A stretch of 64,000 nt of DNA from Lucinisca nassula (Eukaryota > Mollusca > Bivalvia > Lucinida > Lucinidae): positions 98,756,149-98,820,148 of the forward strand of contig OY757021.1 in assembly GCA_963580285.1 (NCBI GenBank), in the 5' to 3' direction. The number at the start of each line of letters is the position of its first letter. Positions within the stretch are counted from its first letter, which is position 1. The position numbers and the translations under genes are program-made. Below, piece by piece: positions 41,884 to 53,766 of the stretch. The notes beneath the pieces were generated by a model. It did not search any database, was not told where the DNA came from, and saw nothing but the letters and a program-made list of their open reading frames with translations.

Positions 41884-44171
41884 TAGAAAATAAAAATACT
41901 TAAAAAATCATCTCCTCAGAAACCGTATGCTCTATGAGGCTGAGAGTTTATGAAAATATTCACCATATTTGCCTTTACAGGTTTTGTGTTTTTAATGAAA
42001 TTCGGCTCTTTAGTTTGGTTGCTATGGCAACTTAGATTTTCCATAGACTTATAATGGGGAAAATTGAAAAATGGCATTTGCTGCCAAATTATTGCAGATA
42101 TTTTGACAAAACTTTTATAGAAATGTTCCTTGAGTAAATGTCTCTCAGCCATATGCTTCAATGCCAACATGGGGGTCCCCCAGGTTAAGCCGGGGCCATG
42201 CCCCACCCCCTCAACTTCATAAAAGGCCATATAACTCGGAAACCATCCAGATCCCCACCCCAAAACCATATATATTCTTGTTCCTTATGATAAGATGCAT
42301 TCAGTGACACCAACCTGGGGGTCCTCCGGTACGTGCCGGGGTCATGCCCCACCCCCTCCATTCCATAAAAGGCCCAATATCTTGGAAACCTTACAGATCC
42401 CCACCCCTAAACCATATATATTCTTGTTCCTTATGAAAATATACATTCACTGACACCAACTTGGGGGTCTCCCAGGGTGTGCCTGGGCCTTGCCCCACCC
42501 CTTCTTCTTCACAAAAGGCCATATATCTCAGAAACCATTTAGATCCCCACCCCAAAACCATATATATTCTTGTTCCTTATGATAAGACGCATTCAGTGAC
42601 ACCAACCTGGGGGTCCCCCGGCTTGTGCCGGGGTCATGCCCCACCCCCTCCATTTCATAAAAGACCCAATATCTTGGAAACCTAACAGATCCCCACCCCT
42701 AAACCCTATATATTCTTGTTCCTTATGAAGAGACTCATTCATTGACACCAATTTGGGGGTCTTCCTGGGTGTGGTGGGGCCTTGCCCCACCCCTCAACTT
42801 CACAAAGGCCATCTATCTCAGAAACCATTCAGATCCCCATCCCAAAACCTTATATATTCTTCTTTCTTATGATATGACGCATTCATTGACACTAACCTGG
42901 GGGTCCCCCAGGATGTGCCGGAATCGTGCCCCACCCCTTGATTTCATCAAAGACCCAATATCTTGGAAACCTTACAGATCCCCACCCCTAAGCATATATA
43001 TTGTTGTTCCTTATGATAAGACACATTCATTGATGTCAACCTGGAGGTCTTTCGGGTCAAGCCAGGGCCTTGCCCCACCCCACCACTTCACAAAAGGCTA
43101 TATATCTCAGAAACTGTTCAGAGCCCCGCCCCTAAACCATATATAATTATCTTCTTTGTGATAAGACACATTCAAATAACACTAGCTTGGGAGTCATCCG
43201 GACTGCCTGGGTCATGCCCCACTGCTTTACTTTATTAAAAGCCATATATCTCAGAAATCATTCAGATCCCCACCCATAAACTATAATATTCTTGTTCCTT
43301 ATGATAAGACTCGTTCAGTCACACCAACCTGGGGGTCACTTTGTGCTACAGCAATGCGCCCCGCCCCTCCACTTTAAAAGGCCATATATTTCAGAAACCA
43401 TTCAAATCCCCACCCCATAATCATATATGTTCTTGTTCCTTATCAATAGCACACCCACTTGGGGTCTCAGGGGCCATTCCTCTCCTCTCCACGTGATAGA
43501 AGGGCCTCATATATCAGAAACCATTCAGATTCCCACCCAGAAACCATATATATATATATTCTTGGTCCTTATCGGGACAACAATCTTGGGCTTTCCTGGG
43601 ATCAACAGGACATGCCCCAACCCCTCCACCGCTTAAGAGGCCTTATAACTCTGGTATACAGATCCCCACTGCTACACCATATTTATTCTTATTCCTTATG
43701 ATAAGACGCATTTAGTGATACCAGCCAGGGCTCCATTTTGTCCATGCGCTACACCCACTACTTAATAAAAGGCCTAATGTTTTAGATACTGAGTCCAGAT
43801 GGATGCTCATTTGGATATAGGGGTTCATTTGGGAGACTTTATCCATCATAGTGCAGATTATATTTTCTGGTCCTTTGGGATCATTGAGTTCATTTAGAAT
43901 CATTTTGAAAATAGAGTTCTGCCTAAGCCGGTGCTAGAGGGCGTGGCCGGTGTAGCACTTTTCAGTACTGGTCATGAACAGACTCAATAAAACGAGTCTG
44001 CTATTTTTGTTTATTTGGTGTATTCTTTGCTTCCAAAGGATCTAACTATTCAGAACTTATTTATAATTGGTAGATTAAAATGATGTCATGTTAAAATACA
44101 TGTACATGGCTGTCAATGGGCAGTGCCCACCTGAGCTCTGGTGAGCATAGTGGCCCATGGGCCTCTTGTTT
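41884..44171 (-). mobile_element. array element, tail-to-tail partner 2, lacking the hairpin
   Basis: Read from 44171 down: 'aacaagaggcccatgggcca', 'agctcaggtgggcactgcc', a body segment (43720-44100), about ten units (42160-43720) and the body up to 41884. Its 3' hairpin is absent at the junction with partner 1. With partner 1 it makes a 4.5-kb inverted repeat. Confidence 0.85.
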
Positions 44172-44357
44172 CTATTCTGCTTCTGAATCCATAGTAAAAC
44201 ATAAATTGCTGAATATCGGACAACAGTGTAGCATATTGTCATATTCAGCATCATGCATGTTGAAGATTTAAGGGAATGGGAACACCTGGCAGATTTTTCT
44301 GCCATTTTTCAAAGGGAGACAACTTTTGGGACTTCCTGTTCGGTTTTCTATTAGCCC

Positions 44358-44454
44358 TGTCCCACTGAAAAAGGGGTCTACTCTTAAAGGAAAGAATTTG
44401 CTCCTCAGGAGCAAATTATTTCCTTTAACAGTTGACCCCTATTGACATGGGACA
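44358..44454. repeat. 97-bp palindromic MITE-like unit
   Basis: TGTCCCA at one end pairs with TGGGACA at the other; 'ggggtct'/'gacccct', 'taaaggaaa'/'tttccttta' and the centre AATTTGCTCCTCAGGAGCAA are all inverted. It lies about 275 bp beyond the NUP160 stop codon, within or just after the likely 3' UTR. Confidence 0.8.
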
Positions 44455-44729
44455 CAAAAAATACATTTGCAGGCGTTGCCTCCCCTGACGGTTTTCCCTC
44501 CCTTAAGTTCATTGTATTTGTCTGTTAAATGTGCAGCCTCAAGTTTTTTGCAGGAGGGATTATTTATCTTGTTTGTAACATCACTGATAAAGATAAGTTT
44601 TAATTTTCTGTAAGTCGTCGTTTGTCAGAAAATCTGATTGCAGCTTCCAGGTAAGTTATGTTTACATGATTTCAGGCACGAATGTTGGAACCAGTTTGAG
44701 CAACAGAAAGTTTTTCATCTTAAGTGTTG

Positions 44730-44834
44730 TCAAGTGATCAAATACTGTTCCTGGTTATTATGACTGACTTGGGTTGAAATCTCTCGAAGTTTGCCTGTAT
44801 ATACAGTAAGCTTGTCCTGTAATGCTCCATACAT
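44730..44834 (-). CDS. NUP160: NUP160, terminal coding exon
   Basis: Acceptor 'ttctttttttttccag' precedes 44834. The exon is phase 0 and encodes MYGALQDKLTVYTGKLREIS..., 34 codons, ending in a TGA stop. It aligns without gap after the preceding exon to the last helix of vertebrate NUP160 (the DKLEDYQQK region, from family knowledge). The C-terminal helices of Nup160 (yeast Nup120) join Nup85 and Nup96 at the hub of the Y-complex, the scaffold of the nuclear-pore outer rings. Confidence 0.9.
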   Translation of the reverse strand: MYGALQDKLTVYTGKLREISTQVSHNNQEQYLIT

Positions 44835-44948
44835 CTGGAAAAAAAAGAAAGAAAACTTAGTGATGCTCAGGGTGTTGTTCAAAACTAATGAAATGGCCAG
44901 ATAACTTATCATTCATTTTTTTATCATTATCCCCTCACTTTTCAAAGA

Positions 44949-45548
44949 AACAAGAGCACCGCATGCGAGTGCCAACGCTCGTCTGCAGTTTCTTTTAGAA
45001 AACCAAAGTTCTAAGTCAAACAAGAGCAATCAAATTGCAAGATAGAGTTATAAAACTTGTAGGGAATGTAGCTCTTGTGATGGTGAGTATGTGTATGAAG
45101 TTTCATGAAGGTAGGCCAAATACTTTTGGAAATATGGTTAAGGTTTTCGGTTAAATTTTCGAAAAATAGGTCAAAGTTCAAAGGTCAAGGTCACAGATCA
45201 AAAAGTGTGGTATCACTGAAAAGGTCTTGTCCCAAGGAACATTCATGTGAAGTTTGAAGGCTCTGTTGTGAATAGTATTAAAATGAGAGCAAAAAATGTG
45301 TTTCAGAAAAAAATTGGAAAAGGGGAGATAATTCAGCCCAAATCAACAATGTTGTTATGGTCCTTGGTCAAAATGTAGCTCTTGTGATGATGAGTGTGTG
45401 TATGAAGTTTCATGAGGCTAGGTCTAATACTTTTTAAGTTATAGCCAAGGTTAAGTTTTTTTGGAACGACGACGCCAGACGACATCGAAGACGCCGGAGT
45501 GATGACAATAGCTCGAAAGTTTTTTTTTTCAAAAAATAGACGAGCTAA
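44949..45548 (+). mobile_element. two-unit array element in a NUP160 intron
   Basis: 5' end 'aacaagagcaccgcatgcga', units with 'aatgtagctcttgtgatg' (45068, 45375) and 'atgaagtttcatga', then 'cgacgacgccagacgacatc' and a terminal 'gctcg'...'cgagct' pair. Contains AAGGTCAAGGTCA. Confidence 0.75.
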
Positions 45549-45984
45549 AAATGGGGATATTGTATCCTTTTTACCATCCTTATGTCCATCAGTCTTACCG
45601 GATAACTCCTCCTAGACGGTTAGAGATAGAAACCTGAATCCTTGGGAACTGATAGAGCTTTGCTGTTCTTTTGCTCCAGCATTTCAGTTGTTCTTTGCTG
45701 TCCAGTCCTCACTGTTGTTTCATCTCTGTGGCTGTTTGATTTTTGTGCTCTCAGAGATGTTGCACTGATGAGTTACGAGGCCTTCATGTAAAATGTATAG
45801 ATTACATAGAAAAATGTTCATATATTGTCATTTTTCTATATGGTCTTTATAGTTTGGGATCCATTTTTACATCCTAAACCATGTAAAAAAGTGTTATAAA
45901 GAAGTTAAGGTGTAATATCTTTGCAGCCTGCACAATTCAGAGCCTGAGATATCTTTGCACACAATTATGATTGGATAGCCATGT

Positions 45985-46135
45985 AATATGAAAAGTAGAA
46001 TTAAAACAATGATCAGGAATCGATACAGTTAACTTACTCCACCCATCAAAGACACCAAAGGGAAAGAAACACAAACATTAAGCGACCAGACCATTATGGA
46101 AACCTAAACAAAGGAAGGCCATAAGGACAGTTACT
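45985..46135 (-). repeat. dispersed repeat, inverted copy of 33600-33950
   Basis: 'agacaccaaagggaaagaaa' and 'gaaaggccataaggacag'-like words are the reverse of the 33760-33860 segment. Confidence 0.6.
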
Positions 46136-46174
46136 TGATTACAGTCTGAAAATTTCAAATTTAAGACTACCTTT

Positions 46175-46935
46175 GGGACTGTTCAAAAGGTGGCCAATAA
46201 CACCGCAGCCATTTGAAATATTTTAATGATACTTGGTAGGATTATAGAACAGGTCAGTGCAGATTGTTGCAGGCAAGAATGACAACTCTGCTTGTTTCGT
46301 TTCTGATATTATCTACCCTGATCCATATTTTTAATTTATTTTCGTTTCCCGAGCATAACTCAGCAACCGTTTGAAATATTTCAATAACTTGGTAGGATTA
46401 CAGAACAGGTCATTGTAGATTGTTGCGTGCAAGAATGACAACTCTGCTTGTCTTCATTTTCAAATTATTTCCCCCGATGCATACTTTTCGACATTTCGTT
46501 TCCTGAGCATAACTCTGCAACCGTTCGGAATATTTCAATGATACTTGGTTGTATTTCAGCACAGGCCAGTGCCGAGTGTCGCATGCAAGAATTACAATTC
46601 TGCCTGTCTTCCTTTTTTAATTATCCCCCCTGGTTCATATTTTTACTTTATTTTTGTTTCCGGATCATAACTCAGCAACCATTTGAAATATTTCAGTAAT
46701 ACTTTGTAGGATTACAGAACAGGTCAGAACAGAACAGGTCATTGCAGAGTGTCGCATGCAAGAATGACAACTCTGATTGTCTTCATTTTTTAATTATCTC
46801 CCCTTATCCATATTTTTCAACATTTGGTTTCCGAAGCATACCTCTGCAACCTTTTGAAATATTTTAATGATACTTGGTAGGATTATAGAACAGGTCAGCG
46901 CAGACTGTCGCTTGCAAGAATGACAACTATGCACT
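46175..46935 (+). repeat. tandem array, about 150-bp period
   Basis: Five units with 'tttgaaatatttcaatga', 'acttggtaggattacagaac' and 'gcaagaatgacaactctg'. It lies in the last NUP160 intron. No terminal hairpin found. Confidence 0.75.
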
Positions 46936-47091
46936 TAATGTGTTTTCCTGATTTCATGCAACTGTTGGAAAACCTGGTTTTCATGAAATTTCCACGTTTC
47001 ATGCTAAATGATAAAATAGTCTGAATTTTAATTGGTCTTAATAGCAAGAATTTCACTGTATGTCCTATGACATAAATGGAATCTGTACCAA

Positions 47092-47275
47092 ATGGAATCT
47101 CCCTCCTTATATACATCAGAAGTCCATTTCAAAATTTAGCGGTGTCAGGTAGTGTTTTCTTCAAAACTTGTTTGGAAAATGGCTTTACTTTTTACAAACC
47201 CTGTAGGCCCTGATCAGACGCCGCAGCTGCCACATTCTGCCGTGTCTAATCTGGGCCTGCGCTGTAAAAGACTCC
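47092..47275. mobile_element. fragment of a piggyBac-like MITE subfamily
   Basis: 'accaaatggaatctccctcc' and 'catttcaaaatttagcggtg' match 60328-60385. The core 'ctgtaggccctgatcagacg'/'taatctgggcctgcgctgt' is at 47200-47268. Confidence 0.6.
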
Positions 47276-47594
47276 AAGTGCCAGTAAATGTTGTGTACAG
47301 TATGGATGGAACTTTGTGAATGCAGACCATAAAGGTTATCTTTTGAGTGAACCAAATCATGTGAAATGGTGCATGTATGTATGAAGTAACAATAACCAGG
47401 AGATTTCAGTTAAGAAATAGATCAGCACCACTGGAGAACTGTTAAGTAATGAACCATGGACATCAAATCAAGAGCTTGTTGTGCGTGTGATTTGTCTGCT
47501 GTCATCTGACCCTCATAACTGATTTATTACTGAACAGCTGATCTATTTCAATTCACACACTAAAAATCAACAATTATCTTGTGGTTTCCTTTAC

Positions 47595-47797
47595 TCTTAT
47601 CCTGCCGTTCACGATAACCCCTACCTTTGCAAACAGTGTAGATCCAGATCAGATGGCTTCTGAAGAAGCCATCTGATCAGGATCTACGCTGTTTGCCATT
47701 CAGTTTGTGAAATTAAATGAACAAATTACATCCAGTCATATAATTGGCTGAAATGTAAATGGGAATGGCTAAATTAATTTATGTAGCGGTATAAGGA
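47595..47797. mobile_element. piggyBac-like MITE, degenerate ends
   Basis: Left TTAC-TCTTATCCTGCC, right GTATAAGGA-TTAA. Core at 47630-47697 with arms 'gtgtagatccagatcagatg'. 203 bp, close to the standard 205 bp. Confidence 0.75.
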
Positions 47798-47830
47798 TTA
47801 AATTTTCCAAACCTTTCATCATTGTTAGAT

Positions 47831-48131
47831 TTGTTTGTTTGTTTTGGAGTTTAACGGCCCAGTCAACACTATTTAAGGTCATTTTTGAGCCAGTCAGTTT
47901 ACTTATTCACACTTTTCCTGGGCAGGCTTATACTTAACCGGTACAGTGCACATTCTTCTACCAGAAACCGACAACTGCCCTTCTTGAAGCAGCGGAAGGG
48001 AGAGAATGACCATAGAAAAAATTTCATGATCAATCTCCATGAAAATATGTTGCCGACTCCGGCAGGTATCGAACCGGCGTCCTCCTGATCACCAGTCAGA
48101 CGCGCATCCGACTGAGCTACCGAGGCCGGCC
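47831..48131 (-). mobile_element. full-length SINE family B
   Basis: Head 'ggccggcctcggtagctcag', B-box 'ccggttcgatacctgccg', tail 'gggccgttaaactccaaaac' plus (aaac)n. Flanked by an imperfect 13-bp duplication CATCATT(G/T)TTAGA (47818-47830, 48132-48144). Confidence 0.92.
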
Positions 48132-48418
48132 CATCATTTTTAGAGGAAATCCTGCCAGCTCTATTGACTGTAACACATGCATGCAATAAAGTCATTTTGA
48201 AACAATATTTTTTTTTGTTGTTCAAGAAAATGACATTTCACAGTCTAACATCAACCTAGACTTAACCTAAATTATGCTTCATTGCAAAACATCTTTAAGT
48301 TCCAGGCCGCTACTTCTTTGACAAGGGCTTCTGTCTAAACATTGTAGATTTCCAAGTAAAATTTCGGTCTACACTGTTCAGGAAGTCAGGTAGTACCATC
48401 TATTTTATTTGTACTCAC

Positions 48419-48523
48419 TGTTCCATATTGCACATCCTGTCTATGGTCATGTAAAGCCTTCAGCAGTAGGTCTATACTGGTATAGGGTAGCCAGGCTGAT
48501 AATGGTTGATGATGTAAACAACC
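48419..48523 (-). CDS. NUP160: NUP160, penultimate coding exon
   Basis: Acceptor 'gatgtcatttcag' before 48523, donor GTGAGT after 48419. 105 nt, phase 0 at both ends. It encodes GCLHHQPLSAWLPYTSIDLL..., 35 codons. The AWLPYTSIDLLLKAL stretch matches the conserved VWLPYSSIDQLLQAL of vertebrate NUP160 (from memory of the family), and the distance to the next helix in the following exon is conserved exactly. The KGHQYFGIEFP-like stretch of vertebrates has no clear counterpart. Confidence 0.93.
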
Positions 48524-48635
48524 CTGAAATGACATCACAACACTTGTGTAACACCAACTCTTTTATTATATCCACTATGTTCTAACAGGTATATGAATAA
48601 GCTAGTCCTAAATCCTCATTTACAAAGACCATTAA

Positions 48636-48858
48636 CCCATTGTATACTAGTGGACTCTTCCATTCCTATATGTTGGTCAAGTACATTTGTCACATAAAGG
48701 GGTGTCATGTCTATTTTTTGCTTTTAATCTATTTTTGATGGAAAGTTCTGTTAGCAAATAGTGTAGGCCCTGATCAGATGCCACATTCTGCGGCGTCTGA
48801 TCTTGGCCTGCACTGCTTGCCAAGGTACCCCTTTAGGGGTTTCCCAGCATGCAATGGG
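48636..48858. mobile_element. piggyBac-like MITE, 223 bp
   Basis: TTAA-CCCATTGTATACTAG ... GCATGCAATGGG-TTAA (48632-48635, 48859-48862). Core 48755-48820 with 'gtgtaggccctgatcagatg'. It shares its right TTAA with the next MITE. Confidence 0.88.
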
Positions 48859-48862
48859 TTAA

Positions 48863-49068
48863 CCCTTAAACTGTCAATAACAACAATTGATACATTATTT
48901 TGGAATATTTTTCTCATATTTATCAGAAAAAAAAATGCTTGACATAACGTGAATCATCTGCTATGCAAACGATCTACATGAAATGTAAAGCTTTATTGTT
49001 CCCTGATAAATAATCTAAAAAAATAAAACTGGCCGTCTGCCCTAAAAATTGACATGGTGCTTTAAGGG
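48863..49068. mobile_element. second TTAA MITE, abutting the first
   Basis: TTAA-CCCTTAAACTGTC ... GTGCTTTAAGGG-CTAA. Its interior ('tacattattttggaatattt', 'ggccgtctgccctaaaaat') lacks the palindromic core, so it is a different subfamily. Confidence 0.65.
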
Positions 49069-49207
49069 CTAAGATGATAGTTTTCAAAACAGGAGAGGGA
49101 AAAATTGTTTGAGATACATTGCAAGAAAGACTGGTTTTCATATGTTCAGCTAGCTGAGGCTCAGAATAGTCCTTTAAGAATCTTACATGGATGCGAGGGG
49201 CAGATAG

Positions 49208-52157
49208 AACAAGAGGGCCATGATGGCCCTGGATCGCTCACCTGACCCATATGATAGAGTTACAAGTGGGCCTCTGGGAGGGCCATTATTGACCCCAGGG
49301 CTACAATGTGCATAATGTTGAGGGAGGTCTAAAAAGGTGAAGCTTCATACCAAATATCAACAAAGCCTATAATTTGAACAATCTTGGCAAAGGTCCACTA
49401 GATGAAGCTACACAACAAATATCAAAGACCTGGGCCTTGGGGTTTCAGAGACCATTTTTTAAAGATATTCCCTACATAGCCTATGTAAAACCAAATGGCC
49501 CCGGGGCGGGGACATTTTTGGCCTCAGAGCTATAATTTAAACAATCTTGATAGAGGTCCACTAGATGAAGCTTCACACCAAATATCAAAGACCTAGGTCT
49601 TGCTGTTTCAGAGAAGAAGATTTCCAAAGATTATCTCTATATATAAGTCTATGTAAAACCAAAGGGCCCCAGGGCAGGGGCTATAATTTGAACAATCTTG
49701 GTAGAGGTCCACTAGATGAAGCTCCATACCAAATATCAAAGACATGGGCCTTGTGGTTTCAGAGAAGAAGATTTTTAAAGATTTACCTATATAAGTCTAT
49801 GCAAAACCAAAGGGTCTTGGGGCGGGGGCATTTTTGGCCCCAGGACTATAAATTGAATAATCTTGATAGAGGTCCACTAGATGAAATTTCACACCAAATA
49901 TCAAAGACCTAGGCCTTGTGGTTTCACAGAAGAAGATTTTTAAAGATTTTCCCTATATAAGTCTATGTAAAACCAAAGGGCCCCCGAGACAGGGGCGATT
50001 TTGGTCTCAGGGCTATAATTTGAACAATATTGGTAGAGGTCCACTAGATGAAGCTTCATACCAAATATCAAAGACCAGGGCTATCTGGTTTCAGAGAAGA
50101 AGCTTTTTCAAGATTTTCCCTATATATAAGTCTATGTAATAACAAAGGGCCCTGGAGCGGGGGCATTTTTGGCCCCAGGGCTATAATTTGAACAATCTTG
50201 GTAGAGGTCCACAAGATTAAGCTTCACACCAAATGTCAAAGACCTAGGCCTTGTGGTTTCAGAGAAGAAGATTTTTAAAGATTTTCCCTATATAAGTCTA
50301 TGTAAAACCAAAGGGCCCCAAGGCTGGGGCATTTTTGGTCTCAGGGCTATAATTGAACAATTTTGGTAGAGGTCCACTAGATGAAGCTTCATACCAAATA
50401 TCAAAGACCTAGGCCTTGTGAATTCAGAGACAAAAATTTTTCAAGATTTTCCCCATATAAGTCTATGTAAAACCAAATGGCCCTGGAGCGGGAGCATTTT
50501 TGGCCCGTGGGCTATAATTTGAACAATCTTGATAGGGGTCCACTAGGTGAAGCTTCATACCAAATATCAAAGACCTGGGACATGTTGTTTCAGAGAAGAA
50601 TATTTTTTAAGATTTCCCTATATAAGCCTATGTAAAACCAAAGGGTCTCGGGCGTGTGCATTTTTGGCCCCAGAACTATAATTTGAACAATCTTGGTAGG
50701 GGTCCACTAGGTATAGCTTCATACCAAATATCAAAGACCTGGGCCTTGCGGTTTCAGAGAAGATTTTTAAAGATTTTCCCTATATATGCCCATGTAAAAC
50801 CAAAAGGCCCCGGGGCGGGGGCATTTTTGGCCCCAGCAATATAATTTGAACAATCTTGGTAGGGGTCCACTAGATGAAGCTTCATACCAAATATCAAAAA
50901 CATGGCCCTTACGGTTTCAGAGAAGAAAATTTTTAAAGATTTTGCCTATATAAGCCTATGAAAAATCAAAGAGCCCCGTGGCGGGGGCATTTTTGGCCTC
51001 AGCACTATAATTTGAACAATCTTCGTAGGGGTCCACAAGATGAAGCCTCATACCAAATATCAAATACCTGGGCCTTGCGGTTTCAGAGAAGAAGATTTTT
51101 CAAGATTTTCCATATATAAGCCCATGTAAAACCAAAGGGCCCCCGAGCAGGGGCATTTTTGGCCCCAGGGCTATAATATGAACAATCTTGGTAGGGGTCC
51201 ACTAGGTGAAGCTTCATACCAAATATCAAAGACCTAGGCCTTGCGGTTTCAGAGAAGAAGATTTTTAAAGATTTTTCCTATTTAAGCCCATGTAAAACCA
51301 AAGGGCCCCGGGGCGGGGGCTTTTTTGGCCCCAGCACTATAATTTGAACAATCTTGGTAAGGGTCCCCTAGATGAGGCTTCATACCAAATATCAAAGACC
51401 TGGGCCTTACGGTTTCAGAGAAGAAGATTTTTAAAGCTCTTCCCTATACAAGCCCATGTAAAACCAAAGGGCCCTGGAGCAGGGGCATTTTTGGCCCCAG
51501 CACTATATTTTGAACAATCTTGGTCGGGGTCCACTAGATGAAGCTTCATACCAAATATCAAAGAACTGGGCTTTGCGGTTTCAGAGAAGAAGATTTTACA
51601 GATTTTCCCTATATAAGCCCATGTAAAACCAAAGGGCCCCAGAGCGGGGGCATTTTTGGCCCCAGCACTATAATTTGGACAATCTTGGTAGAGTTCCACT
51701 AGATGAAGCTCCATACCAAATATCAAAGACCTGGGCCTTACGGTTTCAGAGAAGAAGATTTTTAAAGATTTTCCCTATATAAGCCCATGTAAAACCAAAG
51801 GGCCCGGAGCGGGGGCATTTTTGGTCCCAGCACTATAATTTGAACAATCTTGGTAGGGGTCCACTAGATGAAGCTTCATACCAAATATCAAAGACCTGGG
51901 CCTTGTGGTTTCAGAGAAGAAGATTTTTTAAGTTTTTGGTGAAAAAAAAATCTATTTTTGGCTCCTATGACCTAGATGTGCAACGGACCGGAACCATTTG
52001 AACAACTTTGAAAGGGGACCACCTAAGGATCATTCCTGTGAAGTTTGGTCAAAATCCGATCAGTGGTTTAGGAGGAGATGTCGTTTGAAGAAATTGTTTA
52101 CGGACGCACGGACTGACGACGGACGACGGACGAAAAGTGATCCCAAAAGCTCACCTC
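49208..52157 (+). mobile_element. array element, about 17 units, hairpin half lost
   Basis: 5' end 'aacaagagggccatgatggc', units of about 165 bp with 'tttgaacaatcttggtag' and 'gatgaagcttcataccaaat', and the same distinct last unit as 35053-37527. It ends 'aaaagctcacctcgtc', exactly half of the terminal hairpin, and passes at once into another array. It lies in a NUP160 intron. Confidence 0.88.
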
Positions 52158-52979
52158 GTCCATGATTTGACCTACTGACCTACATTTGACCCGACATGAC
52201 CAATATTCAAATTTGACCGAGATATTGTCATGACAATCATTCTGAGCAAGTTTAATGATGATTGGACCATAACTGTGCCCTCTAGTGTGTTCACAAGGTT
52301 TTTCTATGATTTGACCTACTGACCTACTTTTTGACCCAACATGACCCATATTCAAACTTGACTGAGATATTGTCAGGATGATTATTCTGAGCAAGTTTGA
52401 TGATGATTGGACCATAACTGTGCCCTCTAGAGTGTTCACAAGGTTTTTCTATGAATTGACCTACTGACCTACTTTTTGACCCGACATGACCCATATTCAA
52501 ACTTGACCGAGATATTGTCACAATGATCATTCTGAGCAAGTTTGATGATAATTGAACCATAACTGTGCCCTCTAGAGTGTTCACAAGGACTATCTATGGT
52601 TTGACCTACTGACCTACTTTTTGACCCTACATGATCCATATTCGAACCTGACCGAGATATTGTCATGATAATTATTCTGAGCAAGTTTGATGATGATTGG
52701 ACCAAAACTGTGCCCTCTAGAGTGTTCACAAGGTTTTTCTATGATTTGACCTACTGACCTACTTTTTCACCCGACATGACCCATATTCGAACTTGACCGA
52801 GATATTGTCATGATGATCATTCTGAGCAAGTTTGATGATGATTGGACCAAAACTGTGGCCTCTAGTTTGTTCACAAGAAAAAGTTTACGCACGACGGACG
52901 ACGGACGACGGACGACGCACGACGACGCCGGACATCTTACGGTCACAAAAGCTCACCATGACCTTCGGTCAGGTGAGCT
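52158..52979 (+). mobile_element. different array with its own agctcacc hairpin, fused to the previous one
   Basis: Five units of about 145 bp ('tttgacctactgacctactt', 'gaccgagatattgtcatgat', 'aactgtgccctctagagtgt'), a (GACGAC) tract at 52893-52926 and a hairpin at 52950-52979 (AGCTCACC-ATGACC...GGTCAGGTGAGCT). It has no 5' end of its own. Confidence 0.85.
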
Positions 52980-53094
52980 AAAAAATCATTCTTAGGGTCA
53001 CTCTTTGACATCACGAAGCTGAGTGATGTCCCCATTGTGATTCCAAGGAAAGGATTCTTCTGTCTACTCCACATTTTTTATTGCATATCTTTAA

Positions 53095-53294
53095 CCCTTC
53101 TCTTGCTGAATATTCAGTTTAGCCACACCCATTTCTTACTTTGAATCAATCAGAACACTTGATGTAATTTATTCCTACAAAATCATTGACTGTCAAACAG
53201 TGTAGATCCTGATCAGATGGCTTCTTCGAAGCCATCTGATCTGGATCTACACTGTTCCCAAAGATAGGGGTTCTCCTGAACAGCAGGATAAGAG
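53095..53294 (+). mobile_element. piggyBac-like MITE, 200 bp
   Basis: TTAA-CCCTTCTCTTGCTGAAT ... CAGCAGGATAAGAG-TTAA (53091-53094, 53295-53298). Core 53196-53260 with arms 'agtgtagatcctgatcagat'. Inside the NUP160 intron. Confidence 0.9.
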
Positions 53295-53511
53295 TTAATA
53301 ACCGAATATTCATTTTAATACTGCTGCCATCTGCCATACTGTGACGACATTACTAATGTTTAGTAACATCACTATGTTCTTTTTTTATCCTGCCCTGGTT
53401 AGGATAATATGGGAAGGATACGAAATCCTATCCCATGGTAAAATCTAGGGTTTCCTCGTCCGGTGAACAAGAAATGCATAAGTTTATTGATCTTCAGTTA
53501 TCTACAGCATG

Positions 53512-53766
53512 CAAAATATAGCTCAGTGGTTAGCGCGTTCGACTTGTGATCGAGAGGTTGTGGGTTCGAATCTGGCCACTGGAGGCGAGGTGTATCCTTG
53601 AACAAGACACGTAATGCCACTGCCCCACTCCATCCAGGTGTAAATGGGTAGCAATGGTGTAAAAGTCACTACCTCTCTAACGCACGCGTGATAACATCCG
53701 GAATGAGTGTTTGAGAGTGATTCAAATAAGCTTGAAGCTTTCATCGCAATCAAACTAAAATAAATT
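53512..53766 (+). mobile_element. tRNA-derived SINE family E
   Basis: Head with A-box 'tagctcagtggttagcgcg' and B-box 'gggttcgaatctgg', then a body containing 'ccccactccatccaggtgta' and 'aatgggtagcaa', ending A-rich. Flanked by AGCATG (53506-53511, 53767-53772). The head has a 7-nt loop CTTGTGA on a TCGA stem like a tRNA anticodon arm, but the attached body makes it a retroposon. Confidence 0.8.

Noticed and set aside
44835..44912. Upstream extension MISYLAISLVLNNTLS of the NUP160 last exon
   Set aside because: It is intron: the polypyrimidine tract and CAG acceptor sit at 44835-44850, and homology begins only after it.
49565..51726. Open frames of 60-118 codons across 49565-51726 and 36934-37245
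   Set aside because: Their translations repeat the array unit (LDEASYQISKTWAL-like or its antisense YQDCSNYSAGAKNAP). They arise because the unit length is near a multiple of three.
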